The translations under genes and the position numbers were made by a program. From contig PCAH01000022.1 in NCBI GenBank assembly GCA_002730485.1, forward strand, positions 1 through 18,232: a stretch of 18,232 bases of DNA, in the 5' to 3' direction. The notes under the pieces were generated by a model, which was not told where the DNA came from, did not search any database, and was given only the letters and a program-made list of their open reading frames with translations. Origin of the DNA: Dehalococcoidia bacterium (GTDB lineage: Bacteria > Chloroflexota > Dehalococcoidia > UBA3495). Every line of letters begins with the position of its first letter. Position 1 is the first letter of the stretch. Below, in pieces: positions 10,201-18,232 of this stretch.

Positions 10201-13200
10201 CCGTCACCGTCCAGGTCTACACACAAGATCTTGGTCGTGAATGGAAGCAAGTAATCCGGGTTTTGGTGGTCGTGGTAGGACCTCACCGGCTTGGCATTGC
10301 TGTACGCATTCGAAGAGCCGTACTCGTAAGCAACGGTCCACTGTCCCTCCCCCCCCGCAACCAGTTCCACCTGTCTGGTACTATCAGACGCTTGGTTTTT
10401 TAGATTGCAGAATGCCACCGAGTCGGTGCGAACGGATCCACCAAGCTCTTCCTTCGTTCTCTGTCCGGGGTACACGCCTCTCGAATGATTCTGGCCGGTT
10501 TGGCCGTTGTAGTCGTGACCGTATTCAGATTCGTTCTGTGACCAGTAGAATTCATTCGGAGCGTCTGCATTTGCAATCACCAGAAATCCATCCGCGTCTT
10601 TCATGTTGCCTCCCAAAACGTAAGACCCAGATATGGCAGTGCCCCTTTTGGGCTGCGCGTAGTGATCGGGACTAAATCCCGTTCTGGCGCTGATCACGGT
10701 GGGTGGGCTGTGCGCGCGGACGACGATCATGCTGGGAACTGTTGTGGACTCGCGCCCGTTGTCGATGAACCCAGACGTGGACGTTGCTGCGCTTGTTTTG
10801 ACAACCAGAGTCGAACCGTGGGCGTCTAGCACCACAAGGTTGTGGTTAGCATAATCCGAGTACGAGGTTACAACCTTCTTATTGTTTTCCACGGCAAATG
10901 GCAATCGGATCTTGAATTGGTACAAGTTGTCTTCCACACCATCAAATGTCACAGGTAAATAGCCAGTGTGTTCTGCAAAGGTCTGTTTTTTCAATTCCGA
11001 CGGCAGGCCATTGAAAACGGGGCAATATTGGGCATATGTTGCCGCACCTGTAACAAGAGTACAAAGAGTGGTTTCGGTTAGGTCCTTCGGCCCCCCTGAT
11101 GTGATAGTGCAACTGGCTCCGGGACAGGAATCCCAATCGTATTGATCGTCGTAATGGTTAAGGTCAACAAATTGGACACGGCTATCCATTGAAAGGCCGT
11201 GTGGCTTGCTGCTTCCACACTTGAAGAAACCACCGTCGTCGGTGAATTCGGAGACTAGGTTGCAACGTATCTGTGTTCCCGCTTTGGACGGTTTTATGGA
11301 CGCAAATTCCACCGCATCGTCGAATGTGTCGTACCGGGCCGGGTAAACAACTTCAAGGCATGTCCCAGAGTCGTAGCGTTTTTTATCAAAGCGTGCCGGA
11401 AACACAAAGCACTTTGGCGTCTTTCCTCTGAACAAGATGCATGCGTCCATCACGATGTCAAGTCCACTGTCAGTTGCGTAAACGTGCGTCATTGCCACGT
11501 CAACTACGCCATTGTCATTGACGTCGCCTATCCTTTGTGGGTAGTAGAAGATGGGGGTCTGGCCAGCTCCGGGTCTTTTCACTCCCAAAAACTCGCGTAT
11601 CTTGGCACTTGCCGTAGCATTGGAATAATCTTTCATGCAGTTGGGTGACATCTTTATGTCGAAGTTGTAACACGTTCTACCGTTGAAATTTTGACCACAC
11701 TCGTAGGATATCAGGTTGATGATGTGCGTCTTCAGGTCGTCTACGGTGCAATTCGGAGTCTGAACCAATTCCACGGGCATACTTTCCCACAAATTGGAGC
11801 AAACCTCATCACCCTGCACCTGTTTGCACGTAAACCTGCGAAGTATTTTTGTACCTCCATCGACGATGAAATTTTCACGATTGGTGAGGTAGTACGCATC
11901 AAACGAGAACTCCTCTCCCGGTTGGATTGCGGATCGCATGATGTACGCCTTGCCAGCGTCGTCCACAAACGCAATGTCCGGATACCCCTGACCGTCAAAG
12001 TCTACGACGTGCGCCTTCTTGATGACAAAAGAGCCGATCGTCACTGCAGTGACGTTGGAAAAGACACCAGAGCCATTGCCCGCGTAGAAGCGATTGCCGA
12101 CCAAGAGGTCTTGGTGGCCGTCAAGGTTAAGGTCGGCGGCCACAATCGACGAGCTTGTCTCCGAATCGAAGATGTCGTTTCCGATGTCGTGCTCCGTAAA
12201 GTTTGGCAAGGCGGGATTTAGGGCATTAGGAACCTCGCCCGAGTTCATCAGCGTGCTCGACATGTGGTTGGGGTGGCGAGCGACGTCGCAGCACTCGTGT
12301 TCTTCGGCACCGTCCTCGCAATCGTTTCCCGGAGTCGCGCTCCGGGGCACGTCGGTGTCGAAGTAATCGCACACGGTGACATTGGTGACGGGATCGACCT
12401 TGGGCATGTACTGCAGCTTGAACTCGGTCAGGTTGTTGCGGCACTCGGAGGTGGCGCTCATGAAGCCACCCATCGCCACGTCGACGCGCTGCGTGGAAAT
12501 GTCGTACGATTCCGCGAGGCGGCGGCCGGTTGGAGGAGGCGGCGGAGAATCGTTGCTTGTGATGAGGGGCCAGGCATGTCCCCACTCCGGCCAAGTGTAA
12601 ACTGACGGGCCGCGAAAAATCAATTGATCTGTTAAATCATTGGTTCGGTAAGCGGTTTCAAAGTCGATGCTGTTGTAGGGACAGTCCGGACTGCAAACAT
12701 TTGGATCGTTATAACCCGCGCACCTGGTCTCGCTGTTAGGAATATTAAATTGCGAACCGATGGTGTCTCCGGCTCCCCCTCTGAGGGCACAATCATCCGG
12801 AATCGATGGTGTACATCTTTCTGGGCACCATATGCAACGAGGAAGCGAGTATCCATCGTGAGTTTCTACGTGAGTGTCCAAGGCGGGGTTTCGTGTGCAA
12901 TGCGCTGATTGGTTTGCAAACGAATAGTTTGTGTATGGGGCGAAAATAGCCGAAGCACTGCAACCCGGCGGCCCCGTCGCCCACACAATCTCCCAACATG
13001 CATACCTTACCGGAGGCGGTGGTGGAGGCGGATGCGCGGGCGGTGCCGAGGGCGGCATGAGTGGCGGCGGATAGGGAGACGGTGGCGGGACGCGCCACGA
13101 CAGCACGGTTCCACCGATTGCGGCCAGCTTTGCGCCACAAATGCACGTCACGTCCATGTAGCGCTCATTGTCTCCCCACTGTTTTGGGTCGTAACCTTCG

Positions 13201-16200
13201 TCATTCGTAAGGCATTCGGGGTGCGCCGGCAGGCAAGCCTCGTCGTCGCCGTAGCGCCTCTCGTACATGCACCGTTCGAAGCAACCAGTCGCGGCCCGAT
13301 CTTCGTAAGGGTGTTCGCAACCCGAGTTGCACGTCTTGAATTGGTGTCTTGCCACGCAGCACTCGTGATCTTCCGCGGTAGTACAATCTGGGTACACCGC
13401 ACCAGAAGGCTGCCACTCCTCGTTTTGCAGCGTAAGTGACTTTGTGTTGTACATGCGGGTTGTGTCGAGACGCACCGTCAACGAGGGTACCGGTTTGTCA
13501 TCTGCACCCTTGGGACACTCGGGAGGCGTGCTGTAAACGTTACGGTGGACAAACTCCGGTGGCCATATAGTGCTTGCCACTGATTCTCCAGGGACAATCC
13601 CGTGATTCCACCTCCAGCAGTACGCGTTTTGGTCAAGGAAGAAGTCCGGTCCCAGATTGACACCGTTGATCCCTTTCACCGATTTTCCGAACGAGGTTGA
13701 GGGAAGGTTGGCCGCCGAGCAGACCATGGGCGGTGGCGGCGGGGGGCTCGGTGCCGCAGGAGCGTTAGGTGACGGGGGCGACGGCGGTGGGTAGCTGACG
13801 CTGCTGTTTAAGACCTTGTGCATCAGACGCACGGGCGTGAGCACATTGGTGAGGTCGTTGCTCGGCTTGCAAAAGTATGTGTTGGGTGGGTAGTTGTCGG
13901 AGTTGCCATCCTTGCCATCAAACTCGTTCCAGAAGACGCACACACTCGTTTCGGTGTGGCATGACTCAAAGTCGGAAGGGACTCTGGCGGCATACGCGTC
14001 TGGAGGCTCAAAGTGCGGCAGGTTTGTGACCCTTGAAGCGTGAGTGGAAAACCCCTTCCACAGGGTGTATTGCTGCTTGGAGCGTGTGGCGTGGAAAAGC
14101 AAGCAGCTTCCGGTGAGGTTGCTGCCGGAAATCGTTTCATTGTCCCAGATTCCCATCATGCCACCCACGACGTCTCGTTCCTTCATCAGGGCTCTGCATT
14201 CGTCTTGCGTGAAGCCTCTGCGCACTTCGTTCGGAACGAGGTGAAACGCTCTCAAAACATCTTGCGCAGGGAAATTATTGAAGCCGCGGTCGCCCGCCTC
14301 CGTGCCGGGGAAGGTGAGTCCCGCAAAGCCGACGCCGGCACGGAACGACCTCGTCTCCGCGGGGGACAGTTGATGCTCCTGCAGAGATGGCAGGCACTCC
14401 CAAGGGCACAAGGTCTCATGAAAAGTGCCGTCTGCCTCTAGCTCCCGCGCAAGCTCCAGCGCAGAGTCTACGGCACCTTCAAAAACGGGTATTCCGCCCC
14501 CGCAGCTTTCGATTCCACAGGTGATCTCAAACTTTCCATCAGAGTCTCTGTCCTGTGGGAACTCGTTGCCGTATGGGTGCCACGTGCGCCAATTGTTGTC
14601 GCTTGTTCCGGGCATCCCGGGTGGCCAGGGGTAGAGTGGGGGCGGAGGGGCCGGGGGTGGACTGGGTGGGTTCGGAGGCGGAGGGGGGTCAATCGGAAGC
14701 GCCCCCGCGAGTTGGTGCCACGGCGTGATCATGAGCTCAGCAAACGAACAGTCTTCAACACAGCCCTGTTCGCAATCTACCCCGTAGTCGGAGGTGTCTG
14801 TGGCACTGAAGACGGTCCCATTGATAGCCGAAACTCCGAGTTGGTCCTCCGACACGCTCCCGGGGCACCACGATTCCGTGTAACCATTCCACACAAAAGA
14901 ATCTTCTTGAGGATCGGGACGAGCATGAAGGCATGTGGACGCGCTGTAATAGACGGTACTGAAAGACGAGTTGTATGAGAATCGTTCGTCGTCAATGTCC
15001 GTGGCCAAGTTTTCGTGCCGGACGCATCGACACGTTCCTGAGGCGTGATCAAAGGAAAACGCGCTTATGTCCGCCAACGCGCAGTAGTCGACACATTTAG
15101 CCAAGGAAGATGCGTTGATCTCGTCGCACGGATCACCGCACAGATCGGGCGTAATCTGGATGCCGCTTCCGAAAGCCCGTTCGTAGTTCACCGTCCTGGG
15201 CACAAAAGTGCTACTCTCAGAGTTGCGATTTGTCCTCTCCACAAATCGCTGACGTGGGTGATTGGCGCGAATCAAGTAGATGTTTATGGTTTCTCCGAGG
15301 GAGCTCTCGGCATTCTTTCTCAGCCATTCCGTTGCGTCTGAGTCGGACGGAAGGCGGGGAGAAGACGTCTCGTAGCAGGAGCAGTTGGCCAGACTTGGCT
15401 GTATGTGCATCTGAAAGTAAGCGACCTGGTAGCGCCGAGCCGTAGACTCCAGGCAAGTCGATGCGCACCTCTCCTTCCACACCTCCGGCGACGTTGAGGC
15501 TTCGGGAAGGTCGCGCCACGCGTCGTGCCAGATGGGCACATTATGATTATTGTAGCAAGCAATGCACACATCGCACGCATCTTTCGAGTGTATGTTACAT
15601 TCGTCCGCATCTCCGTAGGTAGAACACTTGTGAGGTAGGCAGTCTTGTGGTGTACTGCACGACCTGCCTGAGTTATGCAAGCACAATCGTTTGAAGTCGG
15701 ATTTGCCACAGAACTCTTGGCCCACCGTTTCGTTACTCCACCCGGTTACATTGCATAGATCCTTGTAGCTCTGTGGAGGCGACGATAGCAAATGAAACTC
15801 CCTTCTTGATACGGCCGCGTGTCGCGCGCGCCACCCGTGCGCTATGTGCGCAACGCGCGAGGAAAGTGATGGCATGTCGACGTAGCGTTTCATTGAGCCA
15901 TTGACAAATCGCTTACCCGTCACATGGACTGTCCCACCTCGTCCCACAACGGCGTGGGCACTGTACAAGACAGTGTTTTCTGCCGGCACGGTCGCCATAG
16001 CATTGAGTGACATGTCGTTCCATTCGTCGCCCTCAGCTCCCTCTGAATCCCCGTAGCACGCGCACTCGCAGCGGTCCAGACCGGCGGGGGGAAGAGGTGG
16101 CGGTGGTGGAGGCTCAGGAGAAGGCGATGGCGCGTAGAGCGTGGGCACCCGTGGTGGCGGTGGCGACGGCGGCTTGGGCGGCGGCCTGGGAAGAAGCCCT

Positions 16201-18232
16201 CGTAGCTGCTGCAGTCGCCGGGACACCAATGGTGGACCTTTTAAGTGTTGCACGTACATGACACCACAATCGTGAAAATCAGTACCGAAGCCCGCGGACC
16301 CCCCTTGCGTCGTGTCGTCGCAAAAGTCGTTGAAGGCGTTTGATTCGGGAAGATTCGCAGTGAGGGCCAGCTCGTCTTGCCGAGCGCCGCAGAGGCGGCA
16401 ACTCGTACCATAATCACATTTAAACTCTCCATCCACCAGGAATGCGCCAAGGCCACCATCGGAGCACACTCTCCCGCCGTCTTGCTGGTAAGGGCACGTG
16501 TTGTTGCAAGACACGTGCGTGTACTGCGGCGGCGGTAAAGGCGGGCTGCTGGGGGGAAAAGGAGGGGGCGAAGGGAGGGGCGGCCTCAAGGCATCCGAGT
16601 ACGTGAGCGGTCCGTAGTCGACCCGGCGAAGGGGGCAATCATCTTTGTCATTCGCAAAACCGCAGATGGCGTATTCCTCGCCTTCGGAGTCCAACCCAAA
16701 AAATTCGGTTCCCTCGCCGCCATCTTCACATTGGTTATTCTTGGCGGTTGCGCATGAATTGTCGCCTATGATTGCGTTGCGTCCCACGTCTTCGCGGTGG
16801 CCACAAAGCGATACCTGTGCAACAATAACAGACACACACCGCTAAGCACTGCGCAAGGGCTGTGATGTATATAGTGCTGTGCAGTGTGTGGGTGAGATGA
16901 AGCGCAAACGCGGAGGCGAGTTGTGGGTCTCCAGCCACGGAAGAATTCAGAACGTCGATGGACTGCGGTACTTTACAACCCCGAACTGGCTTGGGTACTC
17001 CACTGTTTCAATCGGTATGAAGAAGCTATCCGTGCACCGTGTTGTGCATGTGCTCTTCAACGACCCCAACCTCGACGATTGGTTTCCAAAAGCACAGGTG
17101 GACCACATTGACCGCACCAGATCCAACAACCACAATGAGAACTTGAGGTGGGCGGACAGTACGCTGCAAAGTTCGAACCGGACTATGGCAGGCCGTTCAA
17201 ACAAGCGTGCAGCTGGTGTGACTGCATGGCATGTCGAGACCGACGTCGTAACCCGGCATGCCGACACAAAAGAAGCGGCGGAGCACACGGGTGTACACGC
17301 GACGAATATCACCCATTGCTTGGCCGGAAGGCAGATGAGTGCGAAAGGGTACGTCTTCTATCGATACATCAAGAACAAGGTAATCGAAGGAGAAGAGTGG
17401 CGACCAGTCGAAGGAGGCTACCAAGTATCGTCAGCCGGGCGCATCATGACGCCGACAGGAGTCGCGTACTTTCCCGAGGGTAAAGAAGACGGGTACCGGC
17501 ATGTTATGATCGATTATGTCCCGCGGAGCGTCCACATCCTCGTGTTGTCGGCATGGGAAGAGAGGCCATCCGACCACCACACCGTTGATCACATCAACCA
17601 GATCAAGTCCGACAACCGCCTCGAGAATTTGCGATGGGCAACGTCGAAAGAGCAGCGACAGAACCAAACGCAAAAGCCAGAGAGGATAACAAACGTCTGG
17701 GAATGCAGACGGGTGGGCGACAAAGAGTGGCAGATTGCTGGATCCACGTACGACGCTTGCAGGATGACCGGCGCAAAAGTTTCCGAAATTGCACACTGTG
17801 CCAGTCCGAAAAGTAGACACAAGACGACGCCAGGAAACGACGGAATCCGGTACGAATTCCGAAAGTACAAAGATCCAGACCAGGAAGACATTGAAGGAGA
17901 GGTGTGGAAGGTTGTGTGTGCTAGTGAGTGGGCTGAGGGAGGGAAGTATGCGCGTGTGATGGGTTTTAAATGATCGCGCGGCGCACCTGAGAACCATATG
18001 GGCAAACCGGTGGCCACACAGATCCCACGCCACCATCGCGGCACTCTTTGCCAGAGTAGATGCCATTCTTCAGACATCCGTCGGTAGCACCATTGAACTT
18101 GTACTCCGACAGTGGGGGCAGGGGCGACGGCGGGGGCGATGGAGGAGCCGGTGGCTCTCCGGGCGGGGGCGGCGATGGTGGGAGGGACGTTGCCGTGATG
18201 CTGAATGCGCGCAGGTTGCCCATCAAGTCGCG
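3310..18232 (-). CDS. Giant multi-exon, proline-rich, cysteine-rich FG-GAP surface protein (5' partial)
   Basis: One spliced gene, join(18232..17987, 16814..9495, 9370..7338, 7258..3310) on the minus strand. It yields 4,515 residues in the window and is open at the right edge. None of the open frames of exons 1-3 has a credible independent gene structure: the frames of exons 1 and 2 begin at TTG and GTG next to splice signals, and each ends just past a 5' splice-site match. All three joins keep the frame. The product alternates cysteine-rich modules with Ser-Pro-rich linkers, carries FG-GAP calcium-binding repeats and many N-x-S/T sequons, and has no clear C-terminal membrane anchor. This fits a secreted, cell-wall or virion-surface glycoprotein for adhesion or structure. 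The exact role is unknown. Further small in-frame introns cannot be ruled out. Confidence 0.8.
4250..4388 (-). repeat. Ser-Pro-rich tract (SPPP/SPPPP)n
   Basis: Imperfect 9-, 12- and 15-bp units of GGCGGCGAC/GGCGGAGGC type on the plus strand, encoding S-P3 and S-P4 repeats preceded by EYSPPPS and followed by LVLDPLYADGYHV. A hydroxyproline-type glycosylated rod is expected if the host modifies such motifs. The units are not identical, so the tract is under length rather than exact-sequence conservation. Confidence 0.85.
7259..7337 (-). other. Intron 3 of the giant gene (79 bp)
   Basis: The minus-strand 5' site is CTCT/GTAAGTGC, a full match to the consensus. A CTGAC branch-point candidate lies in TGTGCTGACCTACTT, and the 3' site is CCCCCTGCTCACAG/TTGCG. 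The junction splits a Leu codon (CT/T), giving PTCAL/CDQYCSSN, which continues the cysteine-rich style. Unspliced translation stops at the TAA inside GTAAGT. Confidence 0.9.
7338..9370 (-). CDS. Exon 3 of the giant gene: coiled coil and cysteine-rich modules
   Basis: 677 codons plus two bases of a split codon. The first part has two charged helical stretches likely to form coiled coils (about 8860-8960, around ELKVLTDKLTIKQKQVELF; about 8660-8750, around LQEMRQEQSSLEKAVEEKL), separated by a Pro-rich linker (about 8750-8840). The rest is rich in paired cysteines, with modules such as CEQCTSQCTY, CRRNSDCYSRC and CSDPSDCSTKC. One Asp-rich loop (DSDGDGLVTP, about 7440-7470) could bind calcium. 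It ends GCTCT before GTAAGT. No known family name can be given with confidence. Confidence 0.85.
9371..9494 (-). other. Intron 2 of the giant gene (124 bp)
   Basis: The minus strand reads GAG/GTGCGCAATG at the 5' site and CCTTGTTCGCAG/GGCCTC at the 3' site, with a strong pyrimidine tract. Removal joins phase-0 codons as PDSALIE/GLWLQEADC. Without splicing the upstream frame stops after VRNALTLPPSL, and the downstream frame has only an intronic ATG (MFVPCSQ) at its head. It has the same GTGCGC 5' site as intron 1. Confidence 0.85.
9495..16814 (-). CDS. Exon 2 of the giant gene: cysteine modules, FG-GAP repeats, proline linkers
   Basis: 2,440 residues in one open frame, flanked by CACAG at the 3' splice site and GAG/GTGCGC at the 5' site, both phase 0. 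In order: a diverged C-x-DGG module (about 16630-16760), Pro linker, a third C-x-DGG module ending CDYGTSCRLCGAR (about 16370-16480), a large Pro linker, a long Cys-rich section (about 14750-15800) with a WSC- or PAN-like stretch near 14960-15170, further Pro linkers near 14640, 13730, 13020 and 12530, two modules with the pattern EHECC-x-ARH (about 13345 and 12285), and FG-GAP repeats with Asp-rich loops (about 12090-12140, 11965-12010, 11480-11530, 10180-10220). It ends in the longest polyproline tract. Sequons such as NGS, NVT, NLT, NYS and NQS support passage through the secretory pathway. Confidence 0.85.
9640..10045 (-). repeat. Long polyproline / Ser-Pro tract
   Basis: Codes for runs of P interspersed with S, N and E, including an uninterrupted run of eleven prolines, broken once by a short non-repetitive segment (HRPGLCVHFTDARF). 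Such tracts form extended polyproline-II rods in hydroxyproline-rich algal wall proteins. On the plus strand the DNA is a long G-rich tract with many GGNGG runs. Confidence 0.85.
10180..12150 (-). other. FG-GAP (VCBS-like) repeat region of the giant protein
   Basis: Four calcium-binding loops of the D-x-[DN]-x-[DN]-G-x-x-D type are readable: ADLNLDGHQDLLVGNRF, VDFDGQGYPDIAFVDD, GDVNDNGVVDVAMTHVY and VDLDGDGFDDVVRHV. FG-GAP/VCBS blades build the beta-propeller of integrin alpha chains and many adhesins. The first two are adjacent, the others lie hundreds of residues apart, so either one large propeller with insertions or two incomplete ones is present. Confidence 0.75.
16865..16874 (+). promoter_or_regulatory. 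TATA box candidate for the intronic endonuclease
   Basis: TGTATATAGT, with TATATA at 16868-16873, ends 23 bp before the first ATG of the endonuclease (16897) and is the best TATA match in the 82-bp leader. The leader also has to hold the branch point and pyrimidine tract of the opposite-strand intron. A plus-strand promoter would let the gene be expressed independently of the host transcript, which carries it only as antisense. Confidence 0.45.
16897..17973 (+). CDS. HNH homing endonuclease with duplicated NUMOD4-HNH-NUMOD1-like units
   Basis: 358 residues from the first ATG; the longer frame begins at GTG. Unit 1: shortened NUMOD4-like segment (residues 8-28, ELWVSSHGRIQNVDG), HNH motif (VHRVVHVLF at 46-54; VDHIDRTRSNNHNENLRWA at 68-86), then a NUMOD1-like DNA-binding segment (about 122-156, with KEAAEHTG and CLAGRQMSAKGYVFYRY). 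Unit 2: NUMOD4 (165-190, GEEWRPVEGGYQVSSAGRI), HNH (VHILVLSAW; VDHINQIKSDNRLENLRWA at 229-247), and a more diverged helix-turn-helix-like segment (about 279-322). Residues 332-358 (IEGEVWKVV...) restart like unit 2's NUMOD4 but stop. The D-H and Asn positions typical of HNH nucleases are present in both units, although unit 2 has HI where unit 1 has the usual HR. Such proteins make sequence-specific breaks that copy their own gene into empty alleles. The gene is intact, antisense inside intron 1 of the giant gene. Confidence 0.92.
   Translation: MKRKRGGELWVSSHGRIQNVDGLRYFTTPNWLGYSTVSIGMKKLSVHRVVHVLFNDPNLDDWFPKAQVDHIDRTRSNNHNENLRWADSTLQSSNRTMAGRSNKRAAGVTAWHVETDVVTRHADTKEAAEHTGVHATNITHCLAGRQMSAKGYVFYRYIKNKVIEGEEWRPVEGGYQVSSAGRIMTPTGVAYFPEGKEDGYRHVMIDYVPRSVHILVLSAWEERPSDHHTVDHINQIKSDNRLENLRWATSKEQRQNQTQKPERITNVWECRRVGDKEWQIAGSTYDACRMTGAKVSEIAHCASPKSRHKTTPGNDGIRYEFRKYKDPDQEDIEGEVWKVVCASEWAEGGKYARVMGFK
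17987..18232 (-). CDS. Exon 1 in window of the giant gene (5' partial)
   Basis: 82 residues, open to the window edge (the frame already reads R-D-L-M-G-N at the border). It has a short strand-like end of an upstream domain, then a Pro-rich linker (about 18110-18185), then a cysteine module with the pattern C-x-DGG-x-G followed by CPYGSQ. The exon ends CTCAG before GTGCGC, a standard 5' splice site in phase 0. If unspliced, the frame runs on only six more codons to a stop (VRRAII). The true gene start is upstream of the window. Confidence 0.8.

Larger units (their letters stand above)
16815..17986 (-). other. Intron 1: 1,172-bp spliceosomal-type intron housing an antisense homing endonuclease gene
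   Basis: The 5' site on the minus strand is CTCAG/GTGCGCCG and the 3' site is TTATTGTTGCACAG/GTATCG, with a pyrimidine-rich run before the AG. Removal joins phase-0 codons and gives CPYGSQ/VSLCGHR. This matches CDYGTSCRLCGAR, encoded about 400 bp further on, without gap, so the boundaries are very likely exact. The plus-strand endonuclease gene fills all but 13 nt at the intron's 5' end and 82 nt at its 3' end. CAGGT occurs at both exon-intron borders, which is either splice consensus or a short insertion duplication. The non-coding remainder is too small for a separate group I or II ribozyme core. Confidence 0.85.

Noticed and set aside
16897..17973. Endonuclease as part of an intein or as a free-standing gene between two genes
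   Set aside because: It is antisense to the host frame, so it cannot be an intein. Flanking frames lack proper starts, end at splice-site matches, and join into a motif that aligns with a paralogous copy.
16815..17986. Group I or group II self-splicing intron around the endonuclease
   Set aside because: Only 13 plus 82 nt lie outside the endonuclease frame, too few for a separate ribozyme core. The ends are GT...AG with a pyrimidine tract, and the endonuclease is on the opposite strand to the host gene.

Overview
The window looks eukaryotic or from a nuclear-replicating large DNA virus of a eukaryotic (probably algal) host. It contains intact spliceosomal-type introns (GT...AG ends with pyrimidine-rich 3' splice sites), a gene coding for more than 4,500 residues with Ser-Pro-rich linkers, cysteine modules and FG-GAP repeats of the kind common in marine microalgae, and a PAQR-type seven-helix membrane protein. 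Gene packing is very tight, with spacers of 48 to about 230 bp. There is also a NUMOD4/HNH homing endonuclease of a type common in phages and giant viruses. A compact algal chromosome and a large DNA virus (intron-bearing Mirusviricota or Nucleocytoviricota) both fit. No capsid, polymerase or other viral hallmark gene is present, so the window alone does not decide.

Layout, left to right. Positions 1-196 hold a GC-rich palindromic tandem repeat (1-78) and an AT-richer spacer. 197-1222 (minus) is a PAQR/hemolysin-III family protein. 1312-1890 (plus) is a 192-residue protein with two membrane segments, divergent from the PAQR gene. 1939-3078 (minus) is an unrecognised 379-residue protein with an acidic tandem repeat. 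3079-3309 is a spacer with a second GC-rich tandem repeat and a TATA-like stretch. From 3310 to beyond the right edge runs one giant minus-strand gene, which I reconstruct from four exons: 18232-17987, 16814-9495, 9370-7338 and 7258-3310. They give 4,515 residues in the window, still open at the 5' end. The protein is most likely a secreted or surface glycoprotein.

The most interesting feature is the first intron of the giant gene (17986-16815, 1,172 bp). It consists almost entirely of an intact plus-strand gene (16897-17973) for a homing endonuclease with two NUMOD4-HNH-NUMOD1-like units and the start of a third. The host exons read on the minus strand, so the endonuclease lies antisense inside an intron with spliceosomal signals. 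Only about 95 nt of the intron are non-coding, too little for a separate group I or II ribozyme. Splicing restores a conserved cysteine motif (CPYGSQ/VSLCGHR) that aligns residue for residue, without a gap, with a second copy in the same protein (CDYGTSCRLCGAR). This supports both the gene model and the view that the intron is a mobile, endonuclease-bearing spliceosomal intron placed in a conserved coding site.
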